Positions 44,216-55,037 of a stretch of 55,038 nucleotides of DNA are shown here, piece after piece; within the stretch, counting starts at the first letter, position 1, and each line of letters opens with the position of its first letter. The position numbers and the translations under genes are program-made. The DNA is from CAIJNA01 sp964516815 (GTDB lineage Bacteria; Campylobacterota; Campylobacteria; Campylobacterales; Arcobacteraceae), in contig CAZEXK010000009.1 in NCBI GenBank assembly GCA_964516815.1, positions 1 to 55,038 on the forward strand. Direction: 5' to 3'. The notes beneath the pieces were generated by a model, which was not told the origin of the DNA, did not search any database, and worked only from the letters and a program-made list of their open reading frames with translations.

Positions 44216-47200
44216 TTAAAATTCTAATTTTTTATCTTTTTTTAATGGTGTGGATATTGTAAAAACAATATCATCATTGTTATTTTTATTTATAGTTATT
44301 TTATTATTGGTATTAAATGAATTATTATTAATTAATGTGGAGTAGGTATTTAATTCATTACTTGGATTATTACAATCCACAGTTCTAAATATACTATATG
44401 ATTGCCCTGTTTGTTTTGTGATAACCTGCGCATACATACATTTTATTTCATTATATACATTCAATGTTAAATTCATATCATCAGTAAGTGTTGTTTTTGA
44501 TCCATTTATAAAAGTTTTTACGCTTGTATTTGCCATATCATTTTTTACATTATATATTGTTTCTCCATTATATTTAGTTTTAATTTTTACATTATTAATT
44601 GAAGTTTCTACAATAACATTTTTACTAGAATCATTGGATATTATAGTATTTGCACCTTCTAAGCCAACAGTAAAATTACTAATTATATCATCATATTTTA
44701 TCTCATGATATAATTTCCCGTTATTTTGTATAACTGAACGAGCACTAGTATTATGGTTTTTATATGCAGTTATCACATTATGTGAATTAACCTTAACACT
44801 ACTACCTTCTAATTGTGAGATAGATTTACTAGTTTTACCATTAGCAATTACTTTACTTAACAATTTTCCATCCAAAAAATCATTTATTTGAGCATTAATA
44901 GTACTTGCATTAATTTGCGTCGTTATCACACCAGTTTGTTCTGTTGTTATTCTATTAATTTCGTTATTAGAAATGGAAGTATTTATATCCATTGTTGATA
45001 TTCTTGTTTCATTGTTTTCATTAGTAATACTAACACTAATATGTCTAATATTTGGTAGAGAGACTTGTATATTTGATAAATTATCATTTATTACATTTAA
45101 TTTTGTTCCAGCTAAATAATTTCTATACTGTACATCTGCTGTATTTGATTTATTTGTTTTTTTTGTATTTATTTTTCCATTGTTTGAATCTAGTGATATA
45201 TTTAATTTTTCTTGTATTTTTTTGCTATTATCATAGTAAGGTGTATCCACATTTATATGTCCATCGTCACTTATAGTTATGTTGGTTTCTTGATTATTAA
45301 TAGCCACATAAGATGAGTTTAAATCCTCTATGTCAACATTAATGCTCATTGATCCATCACAATGCATCATTACTGTTTCTTTTACAATTTTATCATTTTC
45401 ATTTGTGAACTCACCATAATGAATAGCTGTATTTTCTTCACTTATAGTAAATGTGCTATTTGGTATATCCATAATAAATGTAGATGTAATATCTTTTTTG
45501 CCATCTTGTTGTATAATTTGTTCCGTAGTAATTGAATTAATACTTGGAAAAATAGACGTAATATATTTACAACTTAAATCAGAAGGGGTATTAAATAATG
45601 GACTTTTTAATACAATATTTCCATTATTTGTAATGTCAATATCAATACCAGTTTTATTAAGTGTGACATCATTACTTCCATTGCTTAATTCTATATATCC
45701 ATTATCTTTTACTTGTATATCTATATTTAAACTCGATAAAGATATTTGTGTAATATTATTATCTATAAGTACTTCATTTACTTCTCCATTGTCTATTTTA
45801 ATGTAAGAGTTATATTCATCCAAAGTAGAATTTTGGTCTATTTTATTTGATTTTAAAGTTTTTGTTTGACCATTGTTATCATCAATAAACTCATCGAATG
45901 GTAAAGAAATATTAAATTTAATTGTAGCAGTTGTCATAGCATTGTATTTATCTTTTATTTGTATATTTATAATACCACTACCTACTGTATGAATTGTTGA
46001 AGTAATCTCCAATACACCAGTTTCATTGTTTATGCTTATATTAATTTTATCACTTGTACTTGTAGCGCTGTAAATAATATTGTCATTATCTCCATCAGTT
46101 GCATCTATATTAATAATATATGGTATAGCAATCATGTTAGAAATTAAATTAATAGTATTAGATAGTTCATCCAAAGTTTCAGCAGTAAATACTGGTGCTT
46201 GATTTACAGAGGTTACATCAATTGAAAATGCTTTTGTGAACATTTGTGTACCAATAGTCATATTTATTGAAATAGTAGCATCTCCATTTTGATTTTCATT
46301 TGATGATAAAATCAAAATATCATTTTCAAAATTTGTATTTAACAATGTGGGGTTAGATATTGTTACATTATAATTAATATTAGTTATAGATGGTGTATTT
46401 AAATTGATATCATAATCAATAAAATTTTCATCTAATTGTATACTTTCAAATTCTTTAGTGACAAAATTACTAAGTGTTCTGATTTCATTAACATTCATTG
46501 ATGTGTTAGTCGAAATATCAACAAGAGCATTCATAAAATTTATATTTGAATTAGTAATATCTGACATTCCTATATTATGATATTCAGTAAGTGTAGGTAC
46601 TATATTAGTATTTGAAAATGCATAATTATTAATAATATCTAAGGCAGTATCATCATTTAAAATATTTATGTCAAAAGATTGTGAATCTAAATGTTTATAT
46701 TCTTGTGCACTTGATGAGTTAATACTAATTGTAATTGTTGCACTACTATCTTCTTTTAACAAATCATCAATGGCAGTTATATTAACACTATTGTTTGTAC
46801 TATTCCAGTCATTAGGGTTAATAACAATTGCAGAAGTAACACTTGCTTCATTTTCATTAGAAGATGTAATATCTAAAATAACACTTGATGTAGGAATTGA
46901 ACCTAATGTTATGTAAAAACTTGAATTTGAATTTTCATTCATAGATTCAGGAGCATTATTAATAAAAAATGATGATATATCATCATTAATCATTTCTATA
47001 TTTACTGTTTTATTACTTATGGTACTATATTCTTGATGTGAGTTACTATCATCTATAATAAATTCTATACTTGTGTTAACATCAATATTTAAAAAATCAT
47101 CCACAGGAGTAACCTTAATAACTTGAGGTATATCCCAATTTTGCGATGTGAAATTTATTGTTGACTTATTTATACTAATTTTAGTTAATGAATATGTCAA

Positions 47201-50200
47201 ATCTATTTTTACACTAGAAGCTGGTCTTTGGTCTAGTACAATATTTATATCTTTGCTAATACCGCTTTGTTCATCTAATTGTAAATTAATAGGACTTATT
47301 GTGTAAGTATAATCTATATTATTTATATCTATTATAAGAGTATTACTTGTATTTGCATTTCCATCGCTTGCTTGTATTGTTAAGTTGTAAGAGGTAGTAC
47401 TTTCATAATTTAATTCACTTGAATTATTAACACTAACTTCGCCATTACTAGAATTAATAGCAAATGCATTATTTGTATTTCCAGAAATAATAGAATATGT
47501 CAAGTTGTCATTATCAGCATCATTGGCAACTACACTTTGAATGACTGTTCCATTTTTTGAATGCTCATCCACATTAAAAGTGAATGATTCTAAAGTAGGA
47601 GCGATATTGCTATTTCTAACGTCTATATTGACAATATATTTAGATGTAGAATTTAAATCACTAACAATCAATTCAATATATTCATACAAACCAGAGTCAG
47701 TAAAGTTTGGTATTCCTGTAATTTCACCAGTATTAATATTTATACTAGCCCAAGATGGCAAATTATTAGCAAAAAAGCTTAATTGAGAATCTGTATTATC
47801 AATATCAAAATATGTAGGTGTCCAAGAATACGCAATATTTTCTAATGCATTACTTGGAGTCCCTGTAATTGTGGGTTTATCATTAATTGGATTTATTTTA
47901 ATTTGTAAATTTTTTTGTACAGTAGACGAAGCTGTTTGCACAGTTACTGTAGCATTTACATCACCATAAATATCTTGTATACTTTGTAATGTTAACACAG
48001 TATTTATTTGGCTTGATGGCACAATAATATTTGAATTTACAATATTTACAATATTTGCATTTGAAAAACTAATAGAAACAGATGCTTGATCTTCTCCTTG
48101 AAAATCTATATTTGAAAGAGTAATATTATAATCAGAAAAATCTTCATTTAATTCAATTATATCACCAGAAATATTTGGAAAATCAAAAGTAGCTGGAACT
48201 TGTATTTCAAAATTAGACGAACTTGTTAAATCATATTCATCACTAGCTTTTATTTGTATTATGGATGAACCAAATTTATTTGATATTGATGAAAATGAAA
48301 TATTATAATTACTTTGATTATAATCATTAAAACTTTGCGTTGTGGTATTTGTAAAACTTGTAGTTAATAGTGAGGGGTTTGAGTTAGTTATTTCTAAAGT
48401 TAAATCATCTTTATCTTCATCATTTACATGGAAGTTTAGATCAAAATTACTAAAGTTTGTTACTTTTATTAAATCACTAACATTAGATATCTCTGGTGCA
48501 ACATTTACATTTCTAATGGCAATACTTATGTCTTTATTGGCTTGATTACCATCTTGGTCAATTACATTTATACTTATATCATATATATTATTTGAGTCCG
48601 AATCTTCTTGTACTTTATAATTTTTTGCACTTAAACTAAGTTGTCCTGTATTTTCATCAATATTAAATAAACTTACATCATTCCCACTAATTGTATAAGT
48701 AACTTGTCCAATTGCTTCATTACTTAATTTTGCTATTGGTGAAATAAAATCTACTCCCTCATCTACGAATGTAGAATATGGATTTTGGATAACAAAATTA
48801 ACAACTTCAATTACATCATTGATATTAATACGTATATTTACATCTTTACTTAATGTTGTATTACTAACTCTAACTACTAAATCATAATATTGAGTATTTT
48901 CATAATTTATTTCATTTGCTTTTTTTACTTGAATTTCACCAGTATGTGAATTTATAACAAATAATCCATCATTAGTACTTGAAATAATTTCATAAGAATA
49001 TATTCCGTTAGGATTTGTAGTATTAGCATTTAAAGTATGAATTATACTATTGTCAGTAATGTTCTCGCTTATACTAATATTTACATCATCCATTATTATT
49101 GCTTCAATAACATCTGTAATATTTACAGTTATATTATCTTGGCTATTTAAAGATATATTATCACTAACTTTAGCTGTGAAAGTATATGTAGTTTTAGTTT
49201 CAAAATCTGGATTATTTTTAAATGTAACTTCTCCACTTATTGGATTAATATTTAAAAGTTCAGAATCTCCACCATATATGCTAAATGTCAATGTGTCATT
49301 TTCATTTTGATCACTGGCACTTAATGTTATAGCAAGGTTTTGATTTTCTTGAACACTTACAGTATTAGTAGATGTAAATATTGGAGTAAAATCATTATTT
49401 ATAATATTTATATTAATATTTTTATCAACTACTCCATGGATATTGGGATCAGACAAGTTAACATCAATACCCAAAGTTACAAGTGAAACATTGTTGCTAT
49501 CAATTAAATCATCTATTACGCTTATATTGACAGTTTGCTCTACATCCCAGTTTAATGGTGTAAAAATTAAATTACTTTTATTTATATTTATTTTGTCATT
49601 TGATTTAGATAAATTTAGAATAACATTTGAGTCTATAGAAGCACTTAATTTTACTTTAAATTCTTCTGAATTACCTTCTTGTATATTTAAATTTGATTTT
49701 GATATTATTAAATCAATATTTTGTATGGCTATAGTATAATAATGCATTCCATTATTATTGGTTTCTACAGGTACATCTAAAAATTCACCATTTTTAGAAT
49801 TTTTCAATATATTATAATTAGTTGCAAAATTTGTATTTGTATGTGATAATAATACATATCTTTCATTTGAAGCAATATTTGGAAGGTTATCAAATTTCAT
49901 ATTTATAGTTTTACTGGAATTTAAAATATTTTTACTTTTCCATACCCTTGATATTCTTGAAGAAAATAAAGTAGAATTAACATTAGAAGTAGTTGTAGTG
50001 TTACTTTGTGCTGCGTTATTAGAAAATATTATATAGTCATTATTTTCTAAGGTATCAGCGTGTAGTGAATTTTTTTTAGTAAAATCATTATCTAAACTAA
50101 GTGTTAAACTCGCTGCATCTTCTATTGATTTTGAAATTCTTTGATCTAAACTTGTACTAGAATCTTTTCCTAAGGCAATAATGTTATTCCAGTAAATTGC

Positions 50201-53143
50201 ATCACTTGAGTATACAACAGAACCATCAGATAAAATCATATTTCCAAAACTATTATGTAAAGTTTTACCATATTTGAATGATAAATAAGTTTCTATAGAT
50301 TTTAATTGATTTGCTTCTGGTAATTTATTACCAGATACTACTATTATTTCAGCTATGTCAGATTTATAATCTTTGGATAAATAAAATTCACTATTATTAT
50401 CACCTATAAAGGTACTTGATGAGTTTACATGTGTTTTTATATAACCGTTTTTTCTTATTTCATGGTAATGTTCTACTTCGCCATTATAAGATGCACTAGT
50501 CCATATATCAACTCTATTTGTATGATCATTTTCATTTACTGTTAATGTATTTGAACCTAAATTAAATTCTATTTGTGAACCATTTGAAATATTTAAAAAG
50601 ATATCATTATTTGTTCCTTTTAAATTTTGATAATAAATATTAGCATTAACACCGTTGTTATCTTTTGATTTTGACACTAGATATATTTTTGTATTGCTAT
50701 ACTCTATTAGAGGTGAAAAGATACCTTTATATGTATTTGGATTACTTGAGGATACAAAAGAATCATTTCCGTCATATCTAATAATTGGATTAAAATTAAT
50801 CATTGATTCATTGTCATCTTCATATGTGGGATTGTCAGTTTTTATAAATTGCTTATTATTAATTCCTAAATCCATCCAAGTATCTACTACTTGACCATCT
50901 ACTGTAGTACTTGTATTCGTATCTGCTTTTAACCACAATACTGTATTTATAGATTTAACATCATTATCAATAAAATTTACAGTAAAGTTTTGTGAATTTA
51001 TATTAGTATACTCACTACTAGAACTACTATTTACTTGCGTACTTATAATGGTACTGTGATTATTTTTTACTTCAAAATCATTTATTGAAATTATGTTTAC
51101 AGCTTGTGCTATATTCCAATTATTTGAAGTAAAAGTTATACTTGGAGTAACGCTTGCTTCATTAGTATTGCTCGATGTAAAATCAACTACGACATCATTT
51201 AGAGGTTTTGATGTTAATATGACATTAAAGCTTGTATTTGTATCTTCGTGCATTGAATTTGGTTTGTTACTTAATATATATCCGGCCTCATCATCATTTT
51301 TAAAATTAACTGTAAAACTTTTATTTGCTATATTTGCATATTCACTATCACCTGTGGAAGCAATAGAGATTGTTATTGTAGTATTATCATCTCTTACGTA
51401 AAAATCATCTATTGAATTTATTGTAACTTGATGTTGATTTGTGTTCCAGTTATCAGGTGTAAGAGTAATATTAGAAACAATACTAGCTTCACTCCCATTA
51501 GAATTAGTAATATTTAATAAAACATTAGAGCTTGGTTTTGAACCTAAATTTATATTAAAAGTATGACTACTTCCTTCATTTATTTCGCTTGTCAAATTAC
51601 TTAATACAATAGATGGAATATCATTGTCAATAAAATCAATTAAAAAATTTTCATTATTTGTTCCTCTGTATTCTATTGCACTTGACAGATTATCTATTGA
51701 TACTGATATAGTTGTATTATCATCACCTAGTAAGTTATCATTAATTGAGTTTACATATACTATATTTGAGGTACTATCCCAATTATTTGGAGTGATTGTT
51801 AATTGTGATGTAACACTTGCTTCATTTTGATTTGAACTTGTAATATTAAAAACAACATTAGAACTTGGTTTTTTCCCTAAAGTAATATAAAAACTTTTTG
51901 TGTCCCCTTCATTCATTGATGTTGGTTTATTATTAATTATAAAACTTTCACTATTATCAAAAAGTTTGAAACTTCTTAATTCAATGTATTCAATATATTC
52001 TTCTTTTAATTCTTCATCAGAATAACTAGGATCCCAAGCACCAACAATACTTGTTCCATCATTATATGCATGTACCTTCCACCATCTAGCTTTAACTGAT
52101 TGTGAAAAATGATATTGAGTCATTTTTATTGAGTCATTTATAAGAGGATTTTGATCAACATTTGATTTATCTACTAATTTTATCCATTTATTATTATCAT
52201 CAAATGCTGGTAAAGTATCTTCTGTACTAGCAAAAATTTCAACTTGTGTTACTTGTCCATCATAAGACCACATATTTGATATAGCTGCAATAGAAGCAGT
52301 AATTTTTTTTTGTGCATCAACAATTAACACTCCTATATTATTTGGATAGTTTCCTACATTTTCCCATGCTATTCCATATTTTGTATAAATTTTTGTGGAA
52401 TATATAGAATTAATATCACTATCATTAAACAATACAGATTGCGGTGCCCAATTAAAACCTATACTTGTATTTAGAGTTACTAAATGATCACCATTAGATG
52501 CATCATTACGTCCATAATTTCCATTAAATCCATGTTGTACGGTTGTTTGTTCAACTAATCTAGCATTGTTATTTGTATAGTCAATTAAATTTATATATTT
52601 TTCACTATTTGGCATAAGTATATCTGCAAAGATTTCAATTTCTCTAAAACTTTGATTGTTATTTGAAAAAGTTATTTCAACTTCATTAAAACTAATATTA
52701 GCATCTGGTTTGTATTTTATTTCTTGAGTAGATGATGTTATTTGGTGAGTAGCAACAATAACTCCAAACTTTTTAATTTTTATTATACTACCAACTATTA
52801 ATGATGTATTAGTTTCATGATTGTAAAATATAAGTTCTGGATTTTTATAATACTTATTAAATTTAAATGATATTGTTTTATTACTTGCATTTGAAGAACT
52901 AATATATGAATCGGAATTAAAGCTTATATTTCCATCGACAATCTTTGCTAAATTTTCAACACTTGTAGTATTATTATCCCATGTTTGGATAGATGTAGTT
53001 ATATAAGCTAAATTTCCAATACTATTTTGAGAATAAAGACTCACAGACAAAAAACTAAGCATAATAAATTTGTGAATAAATGTTATATTTTTAACATTAA
53101 ACAATAAATCAAAAATATTAATTTTTTTTAAAGATAAATGCAT
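44216..53143 (-). CDS. Giant exported repeat protein (2975 residues): discoidin-like, Calx-beta-like and cadherin-like modules
   Basis: N-terminus: a long signal peptide, cleavage likely after SVSLYS (38). Then two discoidin-like sandwiches (about 40-390). Six Calx-beta-like modules are marked by a conserved NW/DW at residues 455, 566, about 677, 1199, 2003 and 2113, with period about 111 where tandem (pattern FTPxNWdxxQxVxVxxIDD). A LamG-like insert (VLWLKADTNT..., about 735-1130) follows the third. Cadherin-like modules (FxINxxTGEVxxxxxxxFE type) and a putative Ig fold fill about 1270-1960. The C-terminal 500 residues have NG(Y/N/H)I(E/V/N) turns and the only four cysteines I see (2525, 2595, 2902, 2924). 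No RTX repeats, LPXTG or autotransporter barrel is visible. It is probably a surface adhesin exported by Sec. Export past the outer membrane is unexplained. Confidence 0.8.
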   Translation of the reverse strand: MHLSLKKINIFDLLFNVKNITFIHKFIMLSFLSVSLYSQNSIGNLAYITTSIQTWDNNTTSVENLAKIVDGNISFNSDSYISSSNASNKTISFKFNKYYKNPELIFYNHETNTSLIVGSIIKIKKFGVIVATHQITSSTQEIKYKPDANISFNEVEITFSNNNQSFREIEIFADILMPNSEKYINLIDYTNNNARLVEQTTVQHGFNGNYGRNDASNGDHLVTLNTSIGFNWAPQSVLFNDSDINSIYSTKIYTKYGIAWENVGNYPNNIGVLIVDAQKKITASIAAISNMWSYDGQVTQVEIFASTEDTLPAFDDNNKWIKLVDKSNVDQNPLINDSIKMTQYHFSQSVKARWWKVHAYNDGTSIVGAWDPSYSDEELKEEYIEYIELRSFKLFDNSESFIINNKPTSMNEGDTKSFYITLGKKPSSNVVFNITSSNQNEASVTSQLTITPNNWDSTSNIVYVNSINDNLLGDDNTTISVSIDNLSSAIEYRGTNNENFLIDFIDNDIPSIVLSNLTSEINEGSSHTFNINLGSKPSSNVLLNITNSNGSEASIVSNITLTPDNWNTNQHQVTINSIDDFYVRDDNTTITISIASTGDSEYANIANKSFTVNFKNDDEAGYILSNKPNSMHEDTNTSFNVILTSKPLNDVVVDFTSSNTNEASVTPSITFTSNNWNIAQAVNIISINDFEVKNNHSTIISTQVNSSSSSEYTNINSQNFTVNFIDNDVKSINTVLWLKADTNTSTTVDGQVVDTWMDLGINNKQFIKTDNPTYEDDNESMINFNPIIRYDGNDSFVSSSNPNTYKGIFSPLIEYSNTKIYLVSKSKDNNGVNANIYYQNLKGTNNDIFLNISNGSQIEFNLGSNTLTVNENDHTNRVDIWTSASYNGEVEHYHEIRKNGYIKTHVNSSSTFIGDNNSEFYLSKDYKSDIAEIIVVSGNKLPEANQLKSIETYLSFKYGKTLHNSFGNMILSDGSVVYSSDAIYWNNIIALGKDSSTSLDQRISKSIEDAASLTLSLDNDFTKKNSLHADTLENNDYIIFSNNAAQSNTTTTSNVNSTLFSSRISRVWKSKNILNSSKTINMKFDNLPNIASNERYVLLSHTNTNFATNYNILKNSKNGEFLDVPVETNNNGMHYYTIAIQNIDLIISKSNLNIQEGNSEEFKVKLSASIDSNVILNLSKSNDKININKSNLIFTPLNWDVEQTVNISVIDDLIDSNNVSLVTLGIDVNLSDPNIHGVVDKNININIINNDFTPIFTSTNTVSVQENQNLAITLSASDQNENDTLTFSIYGGDSELLNINPISGEVTFKNNPDFETKTTYTFTAKVSDNISLNSQDNITVNITDVIEAIIMDDVNISISENITDNSIIHTLNANTTNPNGIYSYEIISSTNDGLFVINSHTGEIQVKKANEINYENTQYYDLVVRVSNTTLSKDVNIRININDVIEVVNFVIQNPYSTFVDEGVDFISPIAKLSNEAIGQVTYTISGNDVSLFNIDENTGQLSLSAKNYKVQEDSDSNNIYDISINVIDQDGNQANKDISIAIRNVNVAPEISNVSDLIKVTNFSNFDLNFHVNDEDKDDLTLEITNSNPSLLTTSFTNTTTQSFNDYNQSNYNISFSSISNKFGSSIIQIKASDEYDLTSSSNFEIQVPATFDFPNISGDIIELNEDFSDYNITLSNIDFQGEDQASVSISFSNANIVNIVNSNIIVPSSQINTVLTLQSIQDIYGDVNATVTVQTASSTVQKNLQIKINPINDKPTITGTPSNALENIAYSWTPTYFDIDNTDSQLSFFANNLPSWASININTGEITGIPNFTDSGLYEYIELIVSDLNSTSKYIVNIDVRNSNIAPTLESFTFNVDEHSKNGTVIQSVVANDADNDNLTYSIISGNTNNAFAINSSNGEVSVNNSSELNYESTTSYNLTIQASDGNANTSNTLIIDINNIDYTYTISPINLQLDEQSGISKDINIVLDQRPASSVKIDLTYSLTKISINKSTINFTSQNWDIPQVIKVTPVDDFLNIDVNTSIEFIIDDSNSHQEYSTISNKTVNIEMINDDISSFFINNAPESMNENSNSSFYITLGSIPTSSVILDITSSNENEASVTSAIVINPNDWNSTNNSVNITAIDDLLKEDSSATITISINSSSAQEYKHLDSQSFDINILNDDTALDIINNYAFSNTNIVPTLTEYHNIGMSDITNSNINFMNALVDISTNTSMNVNEIRTLSNFVTKEFESIQLDENFIDYDINLNTPSITNINYNVTISNPTLLNTNFENDILILSSNENQNGDATISINMTIGTQMFTKAFSIDVTSVNQAPVFTAETLDELSNTINLISNMIAIPYIINIDATDGDNDNIIYSATSTSDKINISINNETGVLEITSTIHTVGSGIINIQIKDKYNAMTTATIKFNISLPFDEFIDDNNGQTKTLKSNKIDQNSTLDEYNSYIKIDNGEVNEVLIDNNITQISLSSLNIDIQVKDNGYIELSNGSNDVTLNKTGIDIDITNNGNIVLKSPLFNTPSDLSCKYITSIFPSINSITTEQIIQQDGKKDITSTFIMDIPNSTFTISEENTAIHYGEFTNENDKIVKETVMMHCDGSMSINVDIEDLNSSYVAINNQETNITISDDGHINVDTPYYDNSKKIQEKLNISLDSNNGKINTKKTNKSNTADVQYRNYLAGTKLNVINDNLSNIQVSLPNIRHISVSITNENNETRISTMDINTSISNNEINRITTEQTGVITTQINASTINAQINDFLDGKLLSKVIANGKTSKSISQLEGSSVKVNSHNVITAYKNHNTSARSVIQNNGKLYHEIKYDDIISNFTVGLEGANTIISNDSSKNVIVETSINNVKIKTKYNGETIYNVKNDMANTSVKTFINGSKTTLTDDMNLTLNVYNEIKCMYAQVITKQTGQSYSIFRTVDCNNPSNELNTYSTLINNNSFNTNNKITINKNNNDDIVFTISTPLKKDKKLEF

Positions 53144-53396
53144 AAAAACCCACCAAATATATAAATTTTGTTAATAATATACTCATATTATTATTTATTC
53201 TATATTATTTATGTTTAAAGTAATATTAAATTGTTACATTTAATTGTTAAAAATAAGAATGTTATTAATGTTAGCTTAATTAATTTCTAAATATGTTAAA
53301 TTTTATGTATAAACTAAATAATGTGTAGCAAACAATTAAGTAGTTTATACGCTTAAAAATGATAGTCTTTGCTATAAATAAATACTAAGGATATGA
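53144..53396. promoter_or_regulatory. Divergent promoter region between the giant gene and fumC
   Basis: This 253-nt gap holds no ORF. The giant gene has a GGTGGG ribosome binding site just before its ATG and several TATAAT-like boxes on the minus strand. For fumC, TATAAA at 53374-53379 and AAGGA at about 53387 precede the ATG. No clear operator dyad was found. Confidence 0.45.
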
Positions 53397-54794
53397 ATGG
53401 AAACTAGAATAGAAAAGGATACAATGGGGGATGTAAAAGTTCCTATTAATAGCTATTGGGCTGCACAAACTCAAAGAAGTATAGAAAACTTTACAATAGG
53501 TGAAGAAAAAATGCCAAAAGAAGTAGTAAAAGGTTTTGCTTACTTAAAAAAAGCATGTGCAATAGTAAATAATAAGCTAAATAGGCTAGATGTTATAAAA
53601 TGTAATGCTATTTCTCAAGCTTGTGACGAAGTTATTTCAAATAAACTAGACGGCAACTTTCCTTTGGTTGTATGGCAAACTGGTTCTGGAACACAATCAA
53701 ATATGAATATGAATGAAGTTGTTTCAAGTCGTGCAAGTGAAATACTTGGAGATGATTTTAGAGTTAAAAAAACCATACATCCCAATGATGATGTAAATAA
53801 AGGTCAAAGCTCAAATGATACATATCCAACAGCAATGAGAGTATCATTTGTATTAGAAATTGAAAATAACTTAATACCTGCAATTAATACTTTAAAATCA
53901 ACATTTCAATCAAAATCAAAAGAATTTGAAAATGTAGTTAAAATAGGTAGAACTCACTTGCAAGATGCTACTCCAATAACATTAGGACAAGTAATAAGTG
54001 CTTATGTTGATATGCTAGATAAAGCTTTAGTACAAATTGATGACTCAATTAAGCATATTTTAGAATTAGCTATTGGTGGTACTGCAGTTGGTACAGGTTT
54101 GAACTCTCATCCTGATTTCTCACCTATGGTAAGTGAAGTTTTAAATGATATTACTGGAACTTCATATACATTTAAATCTCATCCAAATAAGTTTCATGCA
54201 TTAACTTCACATGATGGAGAAGTTGTTTTAAGTGGAGCATTAAATGCTTTAGCTGCAAATTTGATGAAAATTGCAAATGATGTAAGATGGTTATCCTCAG
54301 GTCCAAGATGTGGAATAGGGGAACTAAATATTCCAGCAAATGAACCTGGATCTTCAATAATGCCTGGAAAAGTTAATCCAACTCAAAGTGAAGCTATGAC
54401 TATGGTAGCTGTTCAAGTTATGGGGAATCATACTTGTGTTTCAGTTGCAGCTAGTCAAGGTAACTTTGAATTAAATGTATTTAAACCAGTGATTGCATAT
54501 AACTTATTGCAATCAATCAGGCTATTAAGTGATACTATGAATTCTTTTAATGATAAATGTGCAATAGGTATTGAAGCAAATGAAGCAAATATCAAAGGAT
54601 ATTTAAATGACTCATTGATGCTTGTAACTGCACTTAATCCATATATAGGATATGAAAAAGCAGCACTGATTGCAAAAACTGCACACAAAAATGGTACAAC
54701 TTTAAAAGAAGAAGCTTTAGCACTTGGAATATTAAGTGAAGAAGAATTTGATAATTATGTAAAACCTGAAGAGATGATAGCTCCTAAAAAATAA
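53397..54794 (+). CDS. fumC: Fumarate hydratase class II
   Basis: Iron-independent, homotetrameric fumarase interconverting fumarate and malate. 465 residues. Conserved regions are TGSGTQSNMNMNEV (about 96-109), GRTHLQDATPITLG (about 186-199) and the superfamily signature GSSIMPGKVNPTQSEAM (about 317-333). It starts METRIEKDTMGDVKVP as in other FumC. Monocistronic, ending just before a strong hairpin. It supplies malate to the two dehydrogenases encoded upstream in the window. Confidence 0.97.
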   Translation: METRIEKDTMGDVKVPINSYWAAQTQRSIENFTIGEEKMPKEVVKGFAYLKKACAIVNNKLNRLDVIKCNAISQACDEVISNKLDGNFPLVVWQTGSGTQSNMNMNEVVSSRASEILGDDFRVKKTIHPNDDVNKGQSSNDTYPTAMRVSFVLEIENNLIPAINTLKSTFQSKSKEFENVVKIGRTHLQDATPITLGQVISAYVDMLDKALVQIDDSIKHILELAIGGTAVGTGLNSHPDFSPMVSEVLNDITGTSYTFKSHPNKFHALTSHDGEVVLSGALNALAANLMKIANDVRWLSSGPRCGIGELNIPANEPGSSIMPGKVNPTQSEAMTMVAVQVMGNHTCVSVAASQGNFELNVFKPVIAYNLLQSIRLLSDTMNSFNDKCAIGIEANEANIKGYLNDSLMLVTALNPYIGYEKAALIAKTAHKNGTTLKEEALALGILSEEEFDNYVKPEEMIAPKK

Positions 54795-54795
54795 T

Positions 54796-54825
54796 TAAAT
54801 GTATTGTCTTTTGACAATACATTTA
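54796..54825. terminator. Terminator hairpin after fumC
   Basis: A perfect 13-bp stem (TAAATGTATTGTC paired with GACAATACATTTA) around TTTT lies immediately after the fumC stop. The plus side has only a weak T-run. The minus side is followed by ATTATTTTTT, so it may also stop antisense transcription from the integrase remnant. Confidence 0.75.
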
Positions 54826-54844
54826 TAAATAAAAGGAAAAAAAT

Positions 54845-55037
54845 GGGAAGTATATTTGAATTTTTATTAAGTTTTTTAATATCTTCAGTATGTACTTGAC
54901 TTACTTTATCAATTTGTATTGCTAACTCATTTCTTATTAAAGAAGGAAGTGGAACTGTTCTATCTTTTTGGCTCTTACTATCCCAAATATATATCTTTAA
55001 TACGCAATGTTAGTAATTCATTCATTCGTAAACCACA
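54845..55037 (-). pseudogene. Integron-type tyrosine recombinase remnant (frameshifted, runs off the window)
   Basis: On the minus strand from 55037, one frame reads CGLRMNELLTLRIKDIY, the box I arginine region of tyrosine recombinases (GxGLRxxELLxLRxxDI), and then stops at 54978-54980. The similarity continues in the next frame as WDSKSQKDRTVPLP (catalytic-Lys beta-hairpin) and NELAIQIDKVSQVHTEDIKK, which resembles the IntI-specific LARVxxLHExDLxxG helix. A few residues normally present between the two blocks are missing. Box II (HxxR) and the tyrosine do not follow before fumC, so the gene is both frameshifted and truncated. Its upstream part lies outside the window. Confidence 0.65.

Noticed and set aside
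44216..53143. Many open frames on the plus strand opposite the giant gene.
   Set aside because: They are shadows caused by its Ser/Asn/Thr/Ile-rich codons. None has a ribosome binding site or a recognisable product.
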